Program-made: the position numbers and the translations under genes | Shown: positions 17,617 to 26,855 of the stretch, in pieces | Layout of the letters: each line of letters opens with the position of its first letter | Position numbering within the stretch: the first letter of the stretch is position 1 | Notes under the pieces: model-generated | The model's database searches: none | Seen by the model: only the letters and a program-made list of their open reading frames with translations | Told to the model about the DNA's origin: nothing | NCBI RefSeq assembly: GCF_014646055.1 | Contig: NZ_BMMS01000001.1 | Coordinates: 144,240 to 208,239 of the forward strand | Direction of reading: 5' to 3' | Origin: Wenjunlia tyrosinilytica | GTDB lineage: Bacteria > Actinomycetota > Actinomycetes > Streptomycetales > Streptomycetaceae | DNA length: 64,000 nt

Positions 17617-20121
17617 ATGGTGAACAGCAACGGGTCCGAAGGGCTGATGCTGGATTCCGACGACGAAGCGGCGCTGTCGCGGCCGTTGGCGTTCGCCGAA
17701 GGCGCGGGTCTGCCCCTTGCCCTGTGGGTGGTGCTGGCGCGCGCCCTGTCGGGTCATCCGTGGACGGTTCAGGACGTGAGCGTGTTCCGGGACCGGGTCG
17801 GCGAACTCGTGGTCGAGACGCAGGCACCGGCGGGTCCGGCCTACCGGCTGCGTGCCCCGGGAGATCGGTCGGGCGAGCGGCACACGCAACAGGCGATCAC
17901 GAGCGCGCTGCTGGCCGAGGTGCCCCCGGACGGGGATCGCGGGCGCCGCGACTGGTCGGCCGCCGCACCGTACATCGTCGACCATCTCGCCGCGCACGCC
18001 GGCGCGGCCGGTGTCCTGGACGAGGTAATGGAGGACGCCGAGTACATGGTGCACGCGGCCCCGCGCGGGCTGCTCCGCGCGCTCAACACCCTTGGCTCGG
18101 CCCGGGGGCGGGTCCGGCGGAGCGTCTACCGGGCCTCCGTCCACGTCCACGCCACCGCCAGCCTGCCCGAAAGGCGGGACATCCTCGCCGTCGACGCCGC
18201 GCGCCACGGTGAGAGCGGCCTCGCCCGGGAGCTGTCTCGCGGCCGCCCGTGGCGACCGCGCTGGGCGACCGGCACGATGGTCCATCCCGCGCTGCGCCTC
18301 ACCCGCACGGGACTGGGCGTGGACGCCGCCGCGTGCACCGTCGTCGACGGGCGTCCCCACGCAGTGACCGGCTGCTACGACTCCAACGTCCGCGTGTGGG
18401 ACCTGGTGGACGGTGCCGAACGCCTTGTCATCACCGAGGACGACGGTGTCTACGCACTGGACTGCGCCGAGATTGACCGGCGTCCCCATGTCGTCACCGG
18501 AACCTGCTCCGGCAGCCTACGGGTGTGGGATCTGGATACCGGGGCCGAACGGTTCGCCCTCGCAGGTCACAAGGGCTGGATACGCGCGGTGGGCTGCACG
18601 GTGATCGACGGCCGGCCCCACGCGGTCACGGCGGGAGAGGACTGCCTGGTCCGGCTGTGGGACCTGGTCGACGGGTCGGAACGCGCACGGATGCCCGGCC
18701 ACACCGACGAGGTGCGAGCGGTGGCGTTCGCCGAGGTCGCCGGCCGCCCCGTTGCCGTGACCGGGGGCTATGACAACACGGTGAGGCTGTGGGATCTGGA
18801 GGACGGCGTCGAGCAGGCCGTGCTCACCGGCCACACGTCCGCCGTCTACTCGGTGGCCTGCACGGTGATCGACGGCATCCCCCACGCCATCACCGGGAGC
18901 GGCGGGGAGCGCACGGCACGGGTCTGGTGCCTGGCCGACGGCTCGGAGCGCGCTGTGCTGGGCGGGAACACCCCGTGGGTATCCGCCGTGAGCTGCGTCG
19001 ACCTCGACGGCCGCCCCCACGTGCTGACCGCCGGTGGTGACTGCACGATCCGCGTGTGGGACCTGACCGAGAACGCGGAGCGCGCCGCCCTGACCGGACA
19101 CCAAGGCCACGTGGACGTACTGGCCTGCACGGTGATCGACGGGCGCCCGTACGCTGTGAGCGGCGGGCATTCCGCGAGCCCGCGCGTATGGGATCTGGGT
19201 GACGCCGCCTTGCCCGCGGCGCGCAAGGGCCACACCGGGACCGTGCAGGCCGTGGGCGCGGTGAAGATCGACGGACGTCCGCACGTCGTCACCGGCGGCG
19301 AGACCACGATACGGGTCTGGGACCTGGCCGACGGGACGGAACGGCGCACCCTGTCCCACGGGCACTGTGTGGAGGCGATGGCGTGCACGACGGTCGACGG
19401 CCGCCCGTACGCCGCCGTCGGAGGCTGCTGCGGCATCGCCCGGGTCTGGGACCTCGCCGCCGGGACCGGATTCCGAAACCTCCCCGGGCACGACCACCGC
19501 GTGGAGACCGTGGCGTGGGCCGACGTCAGCGGCCGTCCCCACGTGGTCACCTCCGACCAGGACCGCACCGTACGCGTGTGGGACCTGGACGAGGACGTGG
19601 AGCATCCGCTCCTCACCGACCGCACCCGGTCGGCAGTGCGGGCCATGGAGTGCGTCACGGTCGACGGCCGCCCCCACCTCCTCACGGGGAGCGATGACGC
19701 CGCACTGCGGCTGTGGAGGCTCACGGGGAAGGGCCGACGCGTCACCGCCACCGTTCACACGGGGCACCACTCGATAGGGGCACTCGCCGGCACCGTCCTC
19801 GACGGCCGTCCGCACGCGCTGACCGTGGGCGGGAACGACACAGCGGCGCAGGTGTGGGATCTGACGGACGGCACCCTGCGGACCACCCTTGCGGGGCACT
19901 CGTCAGGAGTGCTCGCGGTGGCCTGCACCACGTGGGACGACCGCACGGACGCCATCACCTTGGACAGCAGCGGTACGGTCCACGTGTGGGATCTCGCTCC
20001 AGCCCGGCTCCGGGAGAAGGTGGCTCTGCCGGCGCGGGCCCAGTGCGTGATCGCCGCCGGTCCGGACATCGTCATCGGCATGGGCGACGACGTGGTCGTA
20101 CTCGTGCGCAACGACCGGTGA
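17617..20121 (+). CDS. WD40-repeat protein, sensor half of a STAND-NTPase-like protein
   Basis: 834 residues. From about residue 240 to 810 there are 13 WD40 blades, each ending in a form of RVWDL and carrying a VDGRPHAVTG-like strand (examples: YDSNVRVWDL, EDCLVRLWDL, YDNTVRLWDL, QDRTVRVWDL). Two seven-bladed-type propellers would fit. The first 230 residues (LSRPLAFAEGAGLPL, RDWSAAAPYIVDHLAAHA, RGRPWRPRWATG) match what normally lies between the NTPase and the WD40 domains in large streptomycete STAND proteins; the effector and NTPase modules are absent, and no upstream frame encodes them. GAGGAG is 9 nt before ATG 17617 (GTG 17611 is also possible). Either a stand-alone adaptor or a truncated remnant. 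Confidence 0.8.
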   Translation: MVNSNGSEGLMLDSDDEAALSRPLAFAEGAGLPLALWVVLARALSGHPWTVQDVSVFRDRVGELVVETQAPAGPAYRLRAPGDRSGERHTQQAITSALLAEVPPDGDRGRRDWSAAAPYIVDHLAAHAGAAGVLDEVMEDAEYMVHAAPRGLLRALNTLGSARGRVRRSVYRASVHVHATASLPERRDILAVDAARHGESGLARELSRGRPWRPRWATGTMVHPALRLTRTGLGVDAAACTVVDGRPHAVTGCYDSNVRVWDLVDGAERLVITEDDGVYALDCAEIDRRPHVVTGTCSGSLRVWDLDTGAERFALAGHKGWIRAVGCTVIDGRPHAVTAGEDCLVRLWDLVDGSERARMPGHTDEVRAVAFAEVAGRPVAVTGGYDNTVRLWDLEDGVEQAVLTGHTSAVYSVACTVIDGIPHAITGSGGERTARVWCLADGSERAVLGGNTPWVSAVSCVDLDGRPHVLTAGGDCTIRVWDLTENAERAALTGHQGHVDVLACTVIDGRPYAVSGGHSASPRVWDLGDAALPAARKGHTGTVQAVGAVKIDGRPHVVTGGETTIRVWDLADGTERRTLSHGHCVEAMACTTVDGRPYAAVGGCCGIARVWDLAAGTGFRNLPGHDHRVETVAWADVSGRPHVVTSDQDRTVRVWDLDEDVEHPLLTDRTRSAVRAMECVTVDGRPHLLTGSDDAALRLWRLTGKGRRVTATVHTGHHSIGALAGTVLDGRPHALTVGGNDTAAQVWDLTDGTLRTTLAGHSSGVLAVACTTWDDRTDAITLDSSGTVHVWDLAPARLREKVALPARAQCVIAAGPDIVIGMGDDVVVLVRNDR

Positions 20122-20566
20122 ACCGCAATCGCTGAGGCATGTGCACGGCCGGGCGGACAGCGGCGCACTCCAACGGCGGTGGCGCAGGCACTGGCGCTGA
20201 GCGACCGCGATTCAAGTATTGAGAGGCCGACGGCGTCGGGCTCTGCGCTGAGACGCACACCGTCCACCGGACGCCCCACATCCGGGCCATGGCGGTGAAG
20301 GCGCTCGTCTTCGTCCATTCGTCATGCCCTTCTTCCGTCATGCCCTTTCTCTTGTCGGCTCTCTTGTCGACTCGATGGGGTTGGTGGTGCGCAGACCGTG
20401 GGAAGGGCCTCCGACCTGCGTCGGAGGCCCTTCCACTCTTTCCACTACGGTACGTGCAGGTCTTTTAGGTGCAGGTCTTTCCCCTCTTTCCCCCGTCGGA
20501 CCTGAGCGGACGCCGTCGCCGAATTCGGTGACCGCCCGCTCAGGGTGGCGGGGATCGCCGTGGGCG
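20122..20566. other. Intergenic region with strong hairpin, no gene
   Basis: 445 bp without coding signal. It holds short direct repeats (GTCATGCCCTT twice around 20322-20345; TCTCTTGTCG twice near 20350; GTGCAGGTCTTT twice near 20455-20480) and the hairpin listed separately. The pyrimidine-rich stretch after the hairpin (CTCTTTCC, CCTCTTTCCCCC) is compatible with termination of transcripts from the left. Confidence 0.6.
20401..20434. terminator. 14-bp perfect hairpin, twin of the rnpB terminator
   Basis: GGAAGGGCCTCCGA / TCGGAGGCCCTTCC with loop CCTGCG. The central 28 bp (20404-20431) match the rnpB terminator with a single difference in the loop. Works on either strand in principle, lying between the WD40 gene and the class II aldolase gene which converge on it. 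Confidence 0.8.
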
Positions 20567-21343
20567 CTATTGGGCGTAACCGGGGTCGAGCCGATCGACC
20601 TTGCGCAGGAGCGCGTCGAACATCATCTGCTCGGGGCCCCGCCCCGGCTCCAGAAAATCCGCGGCGGCGCGGGAACTGGAGCGCGCGGCGGCTTCGCTCA
20701 CCCGGCGCAGGGGCTGTCCTGTCGATTGGGCGGCGAGCTGGATCTCGCACGCCCGGCTCAGCGCCCACAACCGGTAGAACGCTTCGGCGGTGGTGCGGCC
20801 GTGGGCGAGGAGCCCATGGTTGCGCAGGATCAGCAGGTGCTTGTCGCCGAGCGCCTCGAGCATGCGGGGGACCTCGCCCTCGTTGACGGTGATCCCCTCG
20901 AACTCGTGGTAGGCCACCGCGTCGTGCAGCTGCGCGGCGTAGAAGTTGTCCGGGGACAGCCCGCTGTCCATGCACGCCACCGCTGATCCGGCCGTGGTGT
21001 GGGTGTGCATGACGCAATGCGCGTCCGGCACGGTGCGGTGGATCGCGCCGTGGAACAGGAACCCGGCGGGGTTGGCGGAGTAGGGGCTGTCCTCCACCAG
21101 GTTCCCGTCCAGGTCCACCTTGATCAGGCTGGACGCCGTCACTTCCTCGTACATCAGGCCGAACGGGTTCATCAGATAGGTGGGGGTTTCGCCCGGCAAC
21201 CGCAGCGAGATGTGGTTGAAGATCATCTCGTCCCAGCCGAGCATGGCGAAGATCCGGTAGGTCGCGGCGAGTTCGAGGCGTGCCTCCCACTCGGCTTCCG
21301 CCATGCCCGCAGGAGTCGTGGTGTACCGCAGCGCGATGGTCAT
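20567..21343 (-). CDS. Class II aldolase/adducin family protein
   Basis: 258 residues. The fold is recognised from FNHISLRLPG, YLMNPFGLMYEEVTASSLIKVDLDG and the zinc ligands in HCVMHTHTTAG and LRNHGLLAHG, with a catalytic-type Glu in the H-E-F-E-G region. Relatives split ketose or aldol phosphates, or decarboxylate related acids; catabolic-cluster members often act on aromatic ring-fission or keto-acid intermediates. The ATG overlaps the stop of the transporter gene (ATGA), so both form one operon, divergent from the LysR-P450 arm. The substrate is unknown. Confidence 0.85.
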   Translation of the reverse strand: MTIALRYTTTPAGMAEAEWEARLELAATYRIFAMLGWDEMIFNHISLRLPGETPTYLMNPFGLMYEEVTASSLIKVDLDGNLVEDSPYSANPAGFLFHGAIHRTVPDAHCVMHTHTTAGSAVACMDSGLSPDNFYAAQLHDAVAYHEFEGITVNEGEVPRMLEALGDKHLLILRNHGLLAHGRTTAEAFYRLWALSRACEIQLAAQSTGQPLRRVSEAAARSSSRAAADFLEPGRGPEQMMFDALLRKVDRLDPGYAQ

Positions 21344-22713
21344 CGGACGCCTTCCGGTCGCGTGTGCTCGCCGGCCATGAGCTCGGCGGCGGGTGTCGGC
21401 GCTGGGCGCTTCTCGCCCGCCAGCGGGTCGCGCGACGGCTCGCCGAGCGCGAACGCCGCCGCCGCGCTGACCAGGCTAATGGCCACGACGTAGGCGGAGA
21501 TCGACAGGGCGGTACCCGTCGACGCCAACAACGAGGTGGCGATGGCCGGGGTGAAGGCGCCACCGAGGATCACTCCGAGCTGGTAGCACAGCGAGACACC
21601 GGTGTAGCGGACGCGGGCTCCGAAGATCTCGGCGAAGATCGCCGCCATCGGTCCGTACATCGCGTAGGAGGCGAGCTGCATGACGATGAACGCGAGCAGG
21701 ATCAGCAGCGGGACCCGCGTGTTGAACAGCAGGAAGAACGGGACCGCCCAGACCGCTTGGCCGACCGCGCCGCTGAGGAAGACCTTGCGTCGGCCGACCC
21801 GGTCGGACAGCGCGGAGAAGAAGGGGATCCCCGCCCCGCCGACGGCTGCGGTGACGAGGACGAGAGTCAGCATCACCGGTCTGCTCAGCTTGAGGACCGC
21901 GGTGCCGTAGGTCAGGCCGTAGGTGAGGATGAGGTAGCCGACGGCGATGTTCGCTGCGGCCGCCAGGCTGCCCAGGATGACCTGCTTCCAGTAGCTTCGC
22001 AGCACTTCGATGATCGGTGTGGGCGACACCGTCCGGGCCTGCTTCACCTCGGTGAAGACCGGACTCTCCTCGACCCTGAGCCGGATGAACAGGCCGACGG
22101 CGGCGGGCACGATGGCGATCAGGAAGGGCACCCGCCAGCCCCAGGACAAGAACTGGGCGGGGCTGAGCGCGGTGGTGATGATCAGGAAGACGAGGTTCGC
22201 GAGGATGATCCCGGCGGGGACCCCGATCTGCGGCCAGCTGCCGTAGAAGCCGCGCTTGCGGTCGGGGGCGTGCTCGACGGCCATGAGCACCGCACCACCC
22301 CACTCGCCGCTGACCCCCACCCCCTGGATCAGACGCAGGACCAGCAGAAGCACCGGGGCGGCGGGGCCGGCCACGGCGTAGGTCGGCAGCAGACCGATGG
22401 CGAAGGTGGCCAGCCCCGTCAGCAGGAGCGAGACGACCAGCAGGGACTTTCGTCCGATCCGGTCACCGAGGTGTCCGAAGAAGATGCCGCCCAGCGGACG
22501 AATGAGATATCCCATGGCAAAGGTGACGAACGCGGCGAATGTGGCGGCCGCACCGCCCAGTTGCGGGAAGAACAACTGGCCGAAGACCAGTGCCGTGGCC
22601 GCCGCGTAGGCGAAGTAGTCGTACCACTCGACGGTGGTGCCGATGGCGCTCGCGAGCGCCACCTTCCTGACGGTGCGGGCGTCGTGACGCGGAGGACCTT
22701 GCACACCTGTCAT
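21340..22713 (-). CDS. MFS transporter, metabolite:H+ symporter (MHS) family
   Basis: 457 residues with 12 predicted membrane segments. MHS landmarks: IGTTVEWYDYFAYAAATAL at the N terminus and GYLIRPLGGIFFGHLGDRIG followed by RK (MFS motif A between TM2 and TM3), VGVSGEWGGAVLMAVEHAP, and GDRVGRR-like repeat in the second half (SDRVGRRKVFLSG). This family imports organic acids such as shikimate, ketoglutarate, benzoate-type or proline/betaine. Start ATG 22713 has GAGGAG 4 nt upstream. Placed in a catabolic locus it probably imports the aromatic acid or a related carboxylate. Confidence 0.9.
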   Translation of the reverse strand: MTGVQGPPRHDARTVRKVALASAIGTTVEWYDYFAYAAATALVFGQLFFPQLGGAAATFAAFVTFAMGYLIRPLGGIFFGHLGDRIGRKSLLVVSLLLTGLATFAIGLLPTYAVAGPAAPVLLLVLRLIQGVGVSGEWGGAVLMAVEHAPDRKRGFYGSWPQIGVPAGIILANLVFLIITTALSPAQFLSWGWRVPFLIAIVPAAVGLFIRLRVEESPVFTEVKQARTVSPTPIIEVLRSYWKQVILGSLAAAANIAVGYLILTYGLTYGTAVLKLSRPVMLTLVLVTAAVGGAGIPFFSALSDRVGRRKVFLSGAVGQAVWAVPFFLLFNTRVPLLILLAFIVMQLASYAMYGPMAAIFAEIFGARVRYTGVSLCYQLGVILGGAFTPAIATSLLASTGTALSISAYVVAISLVSAAAAFALGEPSRDPLAGEKRPAPTPAAELMAGEHTRPEGVR

Positions 22714-22978
22714 GAGGACTCCTCGGGGTTCAGGCGGGTTGGGGAGAGCGAGGGGTTCGGATGGGGATCGCGCAGCCGTCGGTGCCGGTCGGCGGCAGGG
22801 CACGCCGAGGGTGGGGCGCGCCAGGGTACGGCAGCCGACTGACCTGCGGGGACGGGGGGAGCAGGCCGTGGATCATGGCGTCGCCGGGCCCGCCTTCGAT
22901 GTGAGGTGCCCCACAGCGAGTGGTGGATACAGTGCACCCGTCGGCGCACGCGTCACAACGCCGCGGAAGGACAGAAAC
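22714..22978. promoter_or_regulatory. Divergent promoter region of the catabolic locus
   Basis: 265 bp between the transporter/aldolase operon and the LysR gene. LysR-family regulators normally bind such shared regions, but I cannot single out a convincing T-N11-A box or -35/-10 pair by eye. No coding frame is supported. Confidence 0.4.
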
Positions 22979-23932
22979 ATGGGGAACCACATTGATAAAA
23001 CTGTGCAGACCTCCCGGGCGCCCAAGGTGCCGGGGTTCTCGCTGCGGCAGGCGCTGTACTTCGTCACGGCCGCGGAGAGCGGCACGCTGAGCGAGGCCGC
23101 CCTCCGGCTGCACGTCTCCCAGTCGGGGCTGTCCTTGGCGATCAATGAGCTGGAACGGGCGCTGAAGGTCCAGCTGTGCATCCGGCGCAAAGCGCACGGC
23201 ATCACGCTGACGTCGGCGGGCAAGGAGGCGCTGCACCAGATGAGGGCACTGCTGCGACAGGTCGAGGAGCTGGAGTCGGCGGTGTCGGGATCGGGGGACC
23301 ATCTGTCCGGCCGACTGTCGGTCGGCTGCTATGTCACCCTCGCGCCGACCGTGCTGCCACCTCTGCTCCAGGGCTTCTCCGAGCTGCATCCGATGCTGAC
23401 CGTCGACTTCACCGAGGGCACGCAGGACGCGCTGCAGCGGAAATTGCTCGATGGCGAGCTCGACCTGGCTGTGCTGTACGACATGGACGTGCTGCCGGAG
23501 ATGGAACGCGTGGCGCTGTTCTCCATGCGGCCGCACGTGCTGCTCCCCGCCGACCACCGCCTGGCGGGTGAGCCGAAGGTCGCCCTGCGCGACCTGGTCG
23601 CCGAGCCGATGGTGCTGCTCGACGCCCCGCCGAGCTCACTGCACACCCTGTTGCTGTGCAAGACCGCCGGTGTGACCCCGCTGGTGCGGCACCGCACCAC
23701 CAACTTCGAGATGGCGCGGGCACTCGTGGGGCGGGGACTGGGATACGCCATCTTGATCCAGCGGCCGCCCAACGACCGTACCTACGAGGGATTGCGCGTG
23801 GTGCACAAGGAGATCGCCGAGCTGCCGGAGGCCGCCGTGTCGGTCCTGCTGTGCTGGCCGCAGCAGGTGGCCCAGACCCGGCGGGCCGCCGAATTCGTGC
23901 GGTACTGCCTGGAGGACCGCCGCGGCACCTGA
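22979..23932 (+). CDS. LysR-family transcriptional regulator
   Basis: 317 residues from ATG 22979 with GGAAGG 8 nt upstream. The N-terminal winged helix-turn-helix is clear: FSLRQALYFVTAAESGTLSE, AALRLHVSQSGLSLAINELE. The C-terminal periplasmic-binding-like effector domain starts at GRLSVGCYVTLAP and contains DGELDLAVLYD. It stands first in the P450-HpaD arm and is divergent from the transporter/aldolase operon, so it is the natural candidate to activate both arms in the presence of the aromatic substrate. A 20-residue pre-HTH extension (residues 1-20) is slightly longer than usual. Confidence 0.9.
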   Translation: MGNHIDKTVQTSRAPKVPGFSLRQALYFVTAAESGTLSEAALRLHVSQSGLSLAINELERALKVQLCIRRKAHGITLTSAGKEALHQMRALLRQVEELESAVSGSGDHLSGRLSVGCYVTLAPTVLPPLLQGFSELHPMLTVDFTEGTQDALQRKLLDGELDLAVLYDMDVLPEMERVALFSMRPHVLLPADHRLAGEPKVALRDLVAEPMVLLDAPPSSLHTLLLCKTAGVTPLVRHRTTNFEMARALVGRGLGYAILIQRPPNDRTYEGLRVVHKEIAELPEAAVSVLLCWPQQVAQTRRAAEFVRYCLEDRRGT

Positions 23933-24057
23933 AATGGCCCGGCGACGGGCGATTATGAGTTTCCCTGCGGCAGTACAGCGGGAACCTGTGCTTTTCATCG
24001 GAAGTGCTGACCGCCACAGTCATGGCCAACCGTGCATCGCCCCACGGAAGGCAGGCC

Positions 24058-25242
24058 ATGGCCCAGACCATCGAGGACTTCACCAGCACCATCCATCTGC
24101 AGGACCTCTGGGAGGACCCCTACCCGATCTACCGGCAGCTGCGCCACCACCGACCTGTCGCCTGGGTTCCCGCCGCCAACCGGTACCTGGTCACCAGGTA
24201 CCGGGACGTCGTCCACCTGGAGCGCCACCCGGAGATCTTCAGTGCGGCCGAGCAGGACTCGCTGATGATCCGGGTGATGGGCAGGACCATGCTCCGCAAG
24301 GACGGCGCCGCCCACCTTCGGGAACGTAAGGCGGCCGAGCCCGCACTGCGCCCGCGGGCCGTCAGGGAGTACTGGACGCCGATCTTCCGGAAGATCGCCG
24401 ACGAGCTCATCGACGGCTTCTACGAACGCGGCGAGGCGGACCTGTTCACCGACTTCGCCGGCCCCATGGCCGCCCGCAGTCTGGCCGTGGTGCTCGGCCT
24501 GCACGACGTGGCCCCGCAGGACCTGCAGACCTGGTCCCAGGCGATGATGGACGGCACCGGCAACTACGGCGACGACCCGGCCGTCTGGCAGCGCTCCGAC
24601 GCCGCCGCCGGCGCGGTGGACGAGGCCGTGGACGCCGCGATCGCCTCGCTGCGCTCCGCCCCGGACGAGTCGGTGATCTCCGCGATGCTGCGCGCCGACG
24701 ACCCGCTGACACCGGAGGAGATCCGGAGCAACATCAAGCTGTTCATCGGCGGTGGCCTCAACGAACCGCGCGATGTCACCGCGGTCGCGAGCTACGCCCT
24801 GCTCACCCACCCCGAGCAGCGCACGCTCGTCACGGCGGACCCGGCCCGGTTCAAGGACGTCTTCGAGGAATCGGCGCGCTGGATCGCCCCGATCGGCATG
24901 TACCCGCGGCAGACCACCGCGGAGGTGGAACTGGGCGGCACGCTGCTGCCCGCCGGCGCCCGGCTGGGTGTGATGCTCGGCTCGGCCAACCGCGACGAGA
25001 CCGCCTTCGCCGACCCCGACGCCTTCGACATCAACCGCCGGGACCGCGCACACGTCGCCTTCGGCGGAGGTCCTCACTTCTGCCTCGGCTCGTGGACCGC
25101 CCGCGCCCAGGTCGGCCAGGTGTCCCTGCCCACGCTGTTCCGGCGTCTGAGGGGCCTGCGCCTGTCCGACTCCGAACCCGTCCGCCTCGGCGGCTGGGTC
25201 TTCCGAGGAGTCCTCAACCTGCCGGTGCGCTGGGAACCGTGA
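24058..25242 (+). CDS. Cytochrome P450
   Basis: 394 residues, normal for a soluble class I bacterial P450. Heme ligand loop FGGGPHFCLGSWTARAQV, K-helix ESAR within VFEESARWIAP, and I-helix FIGGGLNEPRDV are seen. The I-helix has Asn-Glu-Pro where most P450s have Asp/Glu-Thr, so the usual threonine of oxygen activation is missing. ATG 24058 follows GGAAGGCAGG. Directly downstream are a 2Fe-2S ferredoxin and a ferredoxin reductase, giving a complete electron chain. Context suggests oxidation (ring hydroxylation or O-demethylation) of an aromatic acid feeding the meta-cleavage steps; this is inference. Confidence 0.93.
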   Translation: MAQTIEDFTSTIHLQDLWEDPYPIYRQLRHHRPVAWVPAANRYLVTRYRDVVHLERHPEIFSAAEQDSLMIRVMGRTMLRKDGAAHLRERKAAEPALRPRAVREYWTPIFRKIADELIDGFYERGEADLFTDFAGPMAARSLAVVLGLHDVAPQDLQTWSQAMMDGTGNYGDDPAVWQRSDAAAGAVDEAVDAAIASLRSAPDESVISAMLRADDPLTPEEIRSNIKLFIGGGLNEPRDVTAVASYALLTHPEQRTLVTADPARFKDVFEESARWIAPIGMYPRQTTAEVELGGTLLPAGARLGVMLGSANRDETAFADPDAFDINRRDRAHVAFGGGPHFCLGSWTARAQVGQVSLPTLFRRLRGLRLSDSEPVRLGGWVFRGVLNLPVRWEP

Positions 25243-25283
25243 CGGAACCGCGCACCCGACCTTCTTCGAACGGAGAGACCGCC

Positions 25284-25607
25284 ATGCCGAAAGTCGTCTA
25301 TGTGCACCCCGACGGCTCCCAGGACCGTCTCGACGTGCCCGAGGGCACCAGCGTGATGCAGGCCGCGGTGGCCCAGGGAATCGTCGGCATCGTGGCCGAG
25401 TGCGGCGGTTCGGCGATGTGCGCGACGTGCCACGTCTACGTCGACCCGCCCGACGCCGAGTCGCTGCCCGCGGTCGGCGCCGACGAGGACGAGATGCTCG
25501 ACTGCACCGCCTGCCCGCGCGAACCAGGCAGCCGGTTGAGCTGCCGGATCGTGCTCACCGCGGACCTCGACGGCCTCACGGTCCGCCTTCCGGAGAAGCA
25601 GCGGTGA
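25284..25607 (+). CDS. 2Fe-2S ferredoxin, putidaredoxin type
   Basis: 107 residues. The cluster ligands are in VAECGGSAMCATCHVYV (C-x5-C-x2-C) and the distal Cys in GSRLSCR, the ISC/adrenodoxin-type arrangement. MLDCTACPRE carries extra Cys residues not expected to bind iron. It passes electrons one at a time from the reductase to the P450 upstream. ATG 25284 has GGAGAG 6 nt upstream; its stop overlaps the GTG of the reductase (GTGA), coupling the two. Confidence 0.93.
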   Translation: MPKVVYVHPDGSQDRLDVPEGTSVMQAAVAQGIVGIVAECGGSAMCATCHVYVDPPDAESLPAVGADEDEMLDCTACPREPGSRLSCRIVLTADLDGLTVRLPEKQR

Positions 25608-26842
25608 GCACGGTCATCGTCGGCGCCGGCCAGGCCGGAGTACACCTGGCGGCCACCCTGCGCCAAGAGGGCTACCAGGAGCGGATCGTCCTCATCGGCG
25701 ACGAACCGGAACCGCCCTACCAGCGCCCCCCGCTGTCGAAGGCGTTCCTGCTCGGCTCGGCCCCCGAGCACACGCTGCACCTGCGCGCGGAGTCCTTCTA
25801 CCGGGACAGCGCGATCGAACTGCTGCGTGGCGAGCGGGTCACCTGGATCGACCGGCCCGGCAGGCGGGTGCGACTGGCCGGAGGAACGCACCTGGCCTGG
25901 GACCGTCTCGTCCTGGCCACCGGTGCCCGCCCCCGACCCCTTGGCGTGCCGGGCGAGGATCTCGGCGGAGTACTGCCGCTGCGGAACCTGGCCGACGCGC
26001 GGGCATTGCGGGAGCACATGGCCTCGGCCCGGTCGGTCGTCATCGTCGGCGGCGGATTCGTCGGTCTCGAGGTCGCTGCCGCCTTCGCATCCGAAGGCGG
26101 TGAGGCGGTGCTGCTGGAAGCCGGTGACCGGCTGATGGGCCGAGCGGTTACCGAGCCGGTGTCCCGGTTCTTCGCCCGCGCCCACGCGGACAGGGGGACC
26201 CGGATACGGCTCGGCGCCGGCGCCGCCGAATTCCTCGGCCGCCGCGGGCACGTCACCGCGGTCCGCACCACCGACGGCCGCACCCACCCGGCCGACCTCG
26301 TGGTGACCGGCGTGGGCGTACTGGCGAACAGCGAACTCGCCGAGTGGGCCGGACTGGCGGCGGACGGCGGAATCCTGGTCGACGCCGCCCTGCGTACCAC
26401 CGACCCCCGCGTGCACGCCATCGGGGACTGCGCGCGGTTCCCCAGCGCCCACCACCGCGCGCGGGTGCGCCTCGAGTCCGTGCAGAACGCCGTCGACCAG
26501 GCCGTTCACACCGGCCGCCTCATCGCCACCGGCGAGGTGCGCTCCTACCGCGAGCTGCCCTGGTTCTGGAGCGACCAGAAGGGCCTCAAGCTCCAGATCG
26601 CCGGTCTGCCGACCGGACACGACCATGTCCAACTGCTCGGCGAGCCCGGCAGCGGCCGGTTCTCCACCCTGGTCTTCCGGGGCGGCCGACTGGTCGCGGT
26701 GGAGTCGGTCAACCGCCCCGCCGATCACATGGCGGCCCGGCGCCTTCTGGCGTCCGGCCGCGAGCTGGCTCCCGACCGGGCCGCCGCCCCCGGGTTCGAC
26801 CTGAAGGCCTTCACCGCCGACACCGCCGAACTCGCCGTCTGA
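25604..26842 (+). CDS. NAD(P)H:ferredoxin reductase, putidaredoxin-reductase-like
   Basis: 412 residues. N-terminal FAD fold STVIVGAGQAGVHLAATLR, the YQRPPLSKAFL block, ATGARPR, then the NADH fold VVIVGGGFVGLEVAAAFA and the second FAD motif VHAIGDCARFP; WFWSDQKGLKLQIAG is the typical C-terminal dimer/ferredoxin-facing segment. It takes electrons from NADH and reduces the adjacent ferredoxin. GTG start overlaps the ferredoxin stop. Acidic residue following the second fold (LLEAGDR) suggests NADH rather than NADPH, a family rule rather than proof. Confidence 0.93.
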   Translation: MSTVIVGAGQAGVHLAATLRQEGYQERIVLIGDEPEPPYQRPPLSKAFLLGSAPEHTLHLRAESFYRDSAIELLRGERVTWIDRPGRRVRLAGGTHLAWDRLVLATGARPRPLGVPGEDLGGVLPLRNLADARALREHMASARSVVIVGGGFVGLEVAAAFASEGGEAVLLEAGDRLMGRAVTEPVSRFFARAHADRGTRIRLGAGAAEFLGRRGHVTAVRTTDGRTHPADLVVTGVGVLANSELAEWAGLAADGGILVDAALRTTDPRVHAIGDCARFPSAHHRARVRLESVQNAVDQAVHTGRLIATGEVRSYRELPWFWSDQKGLKLQIAGLPTGHDHVQLLGEPGSGRFSTLVFRGGRLVAVESVNRPADHMAARRLLASGRELAPDRAAAPGFDLKAFTADTAELAV

Positions 26843-26855
26843 GCCAGGGAGAACC

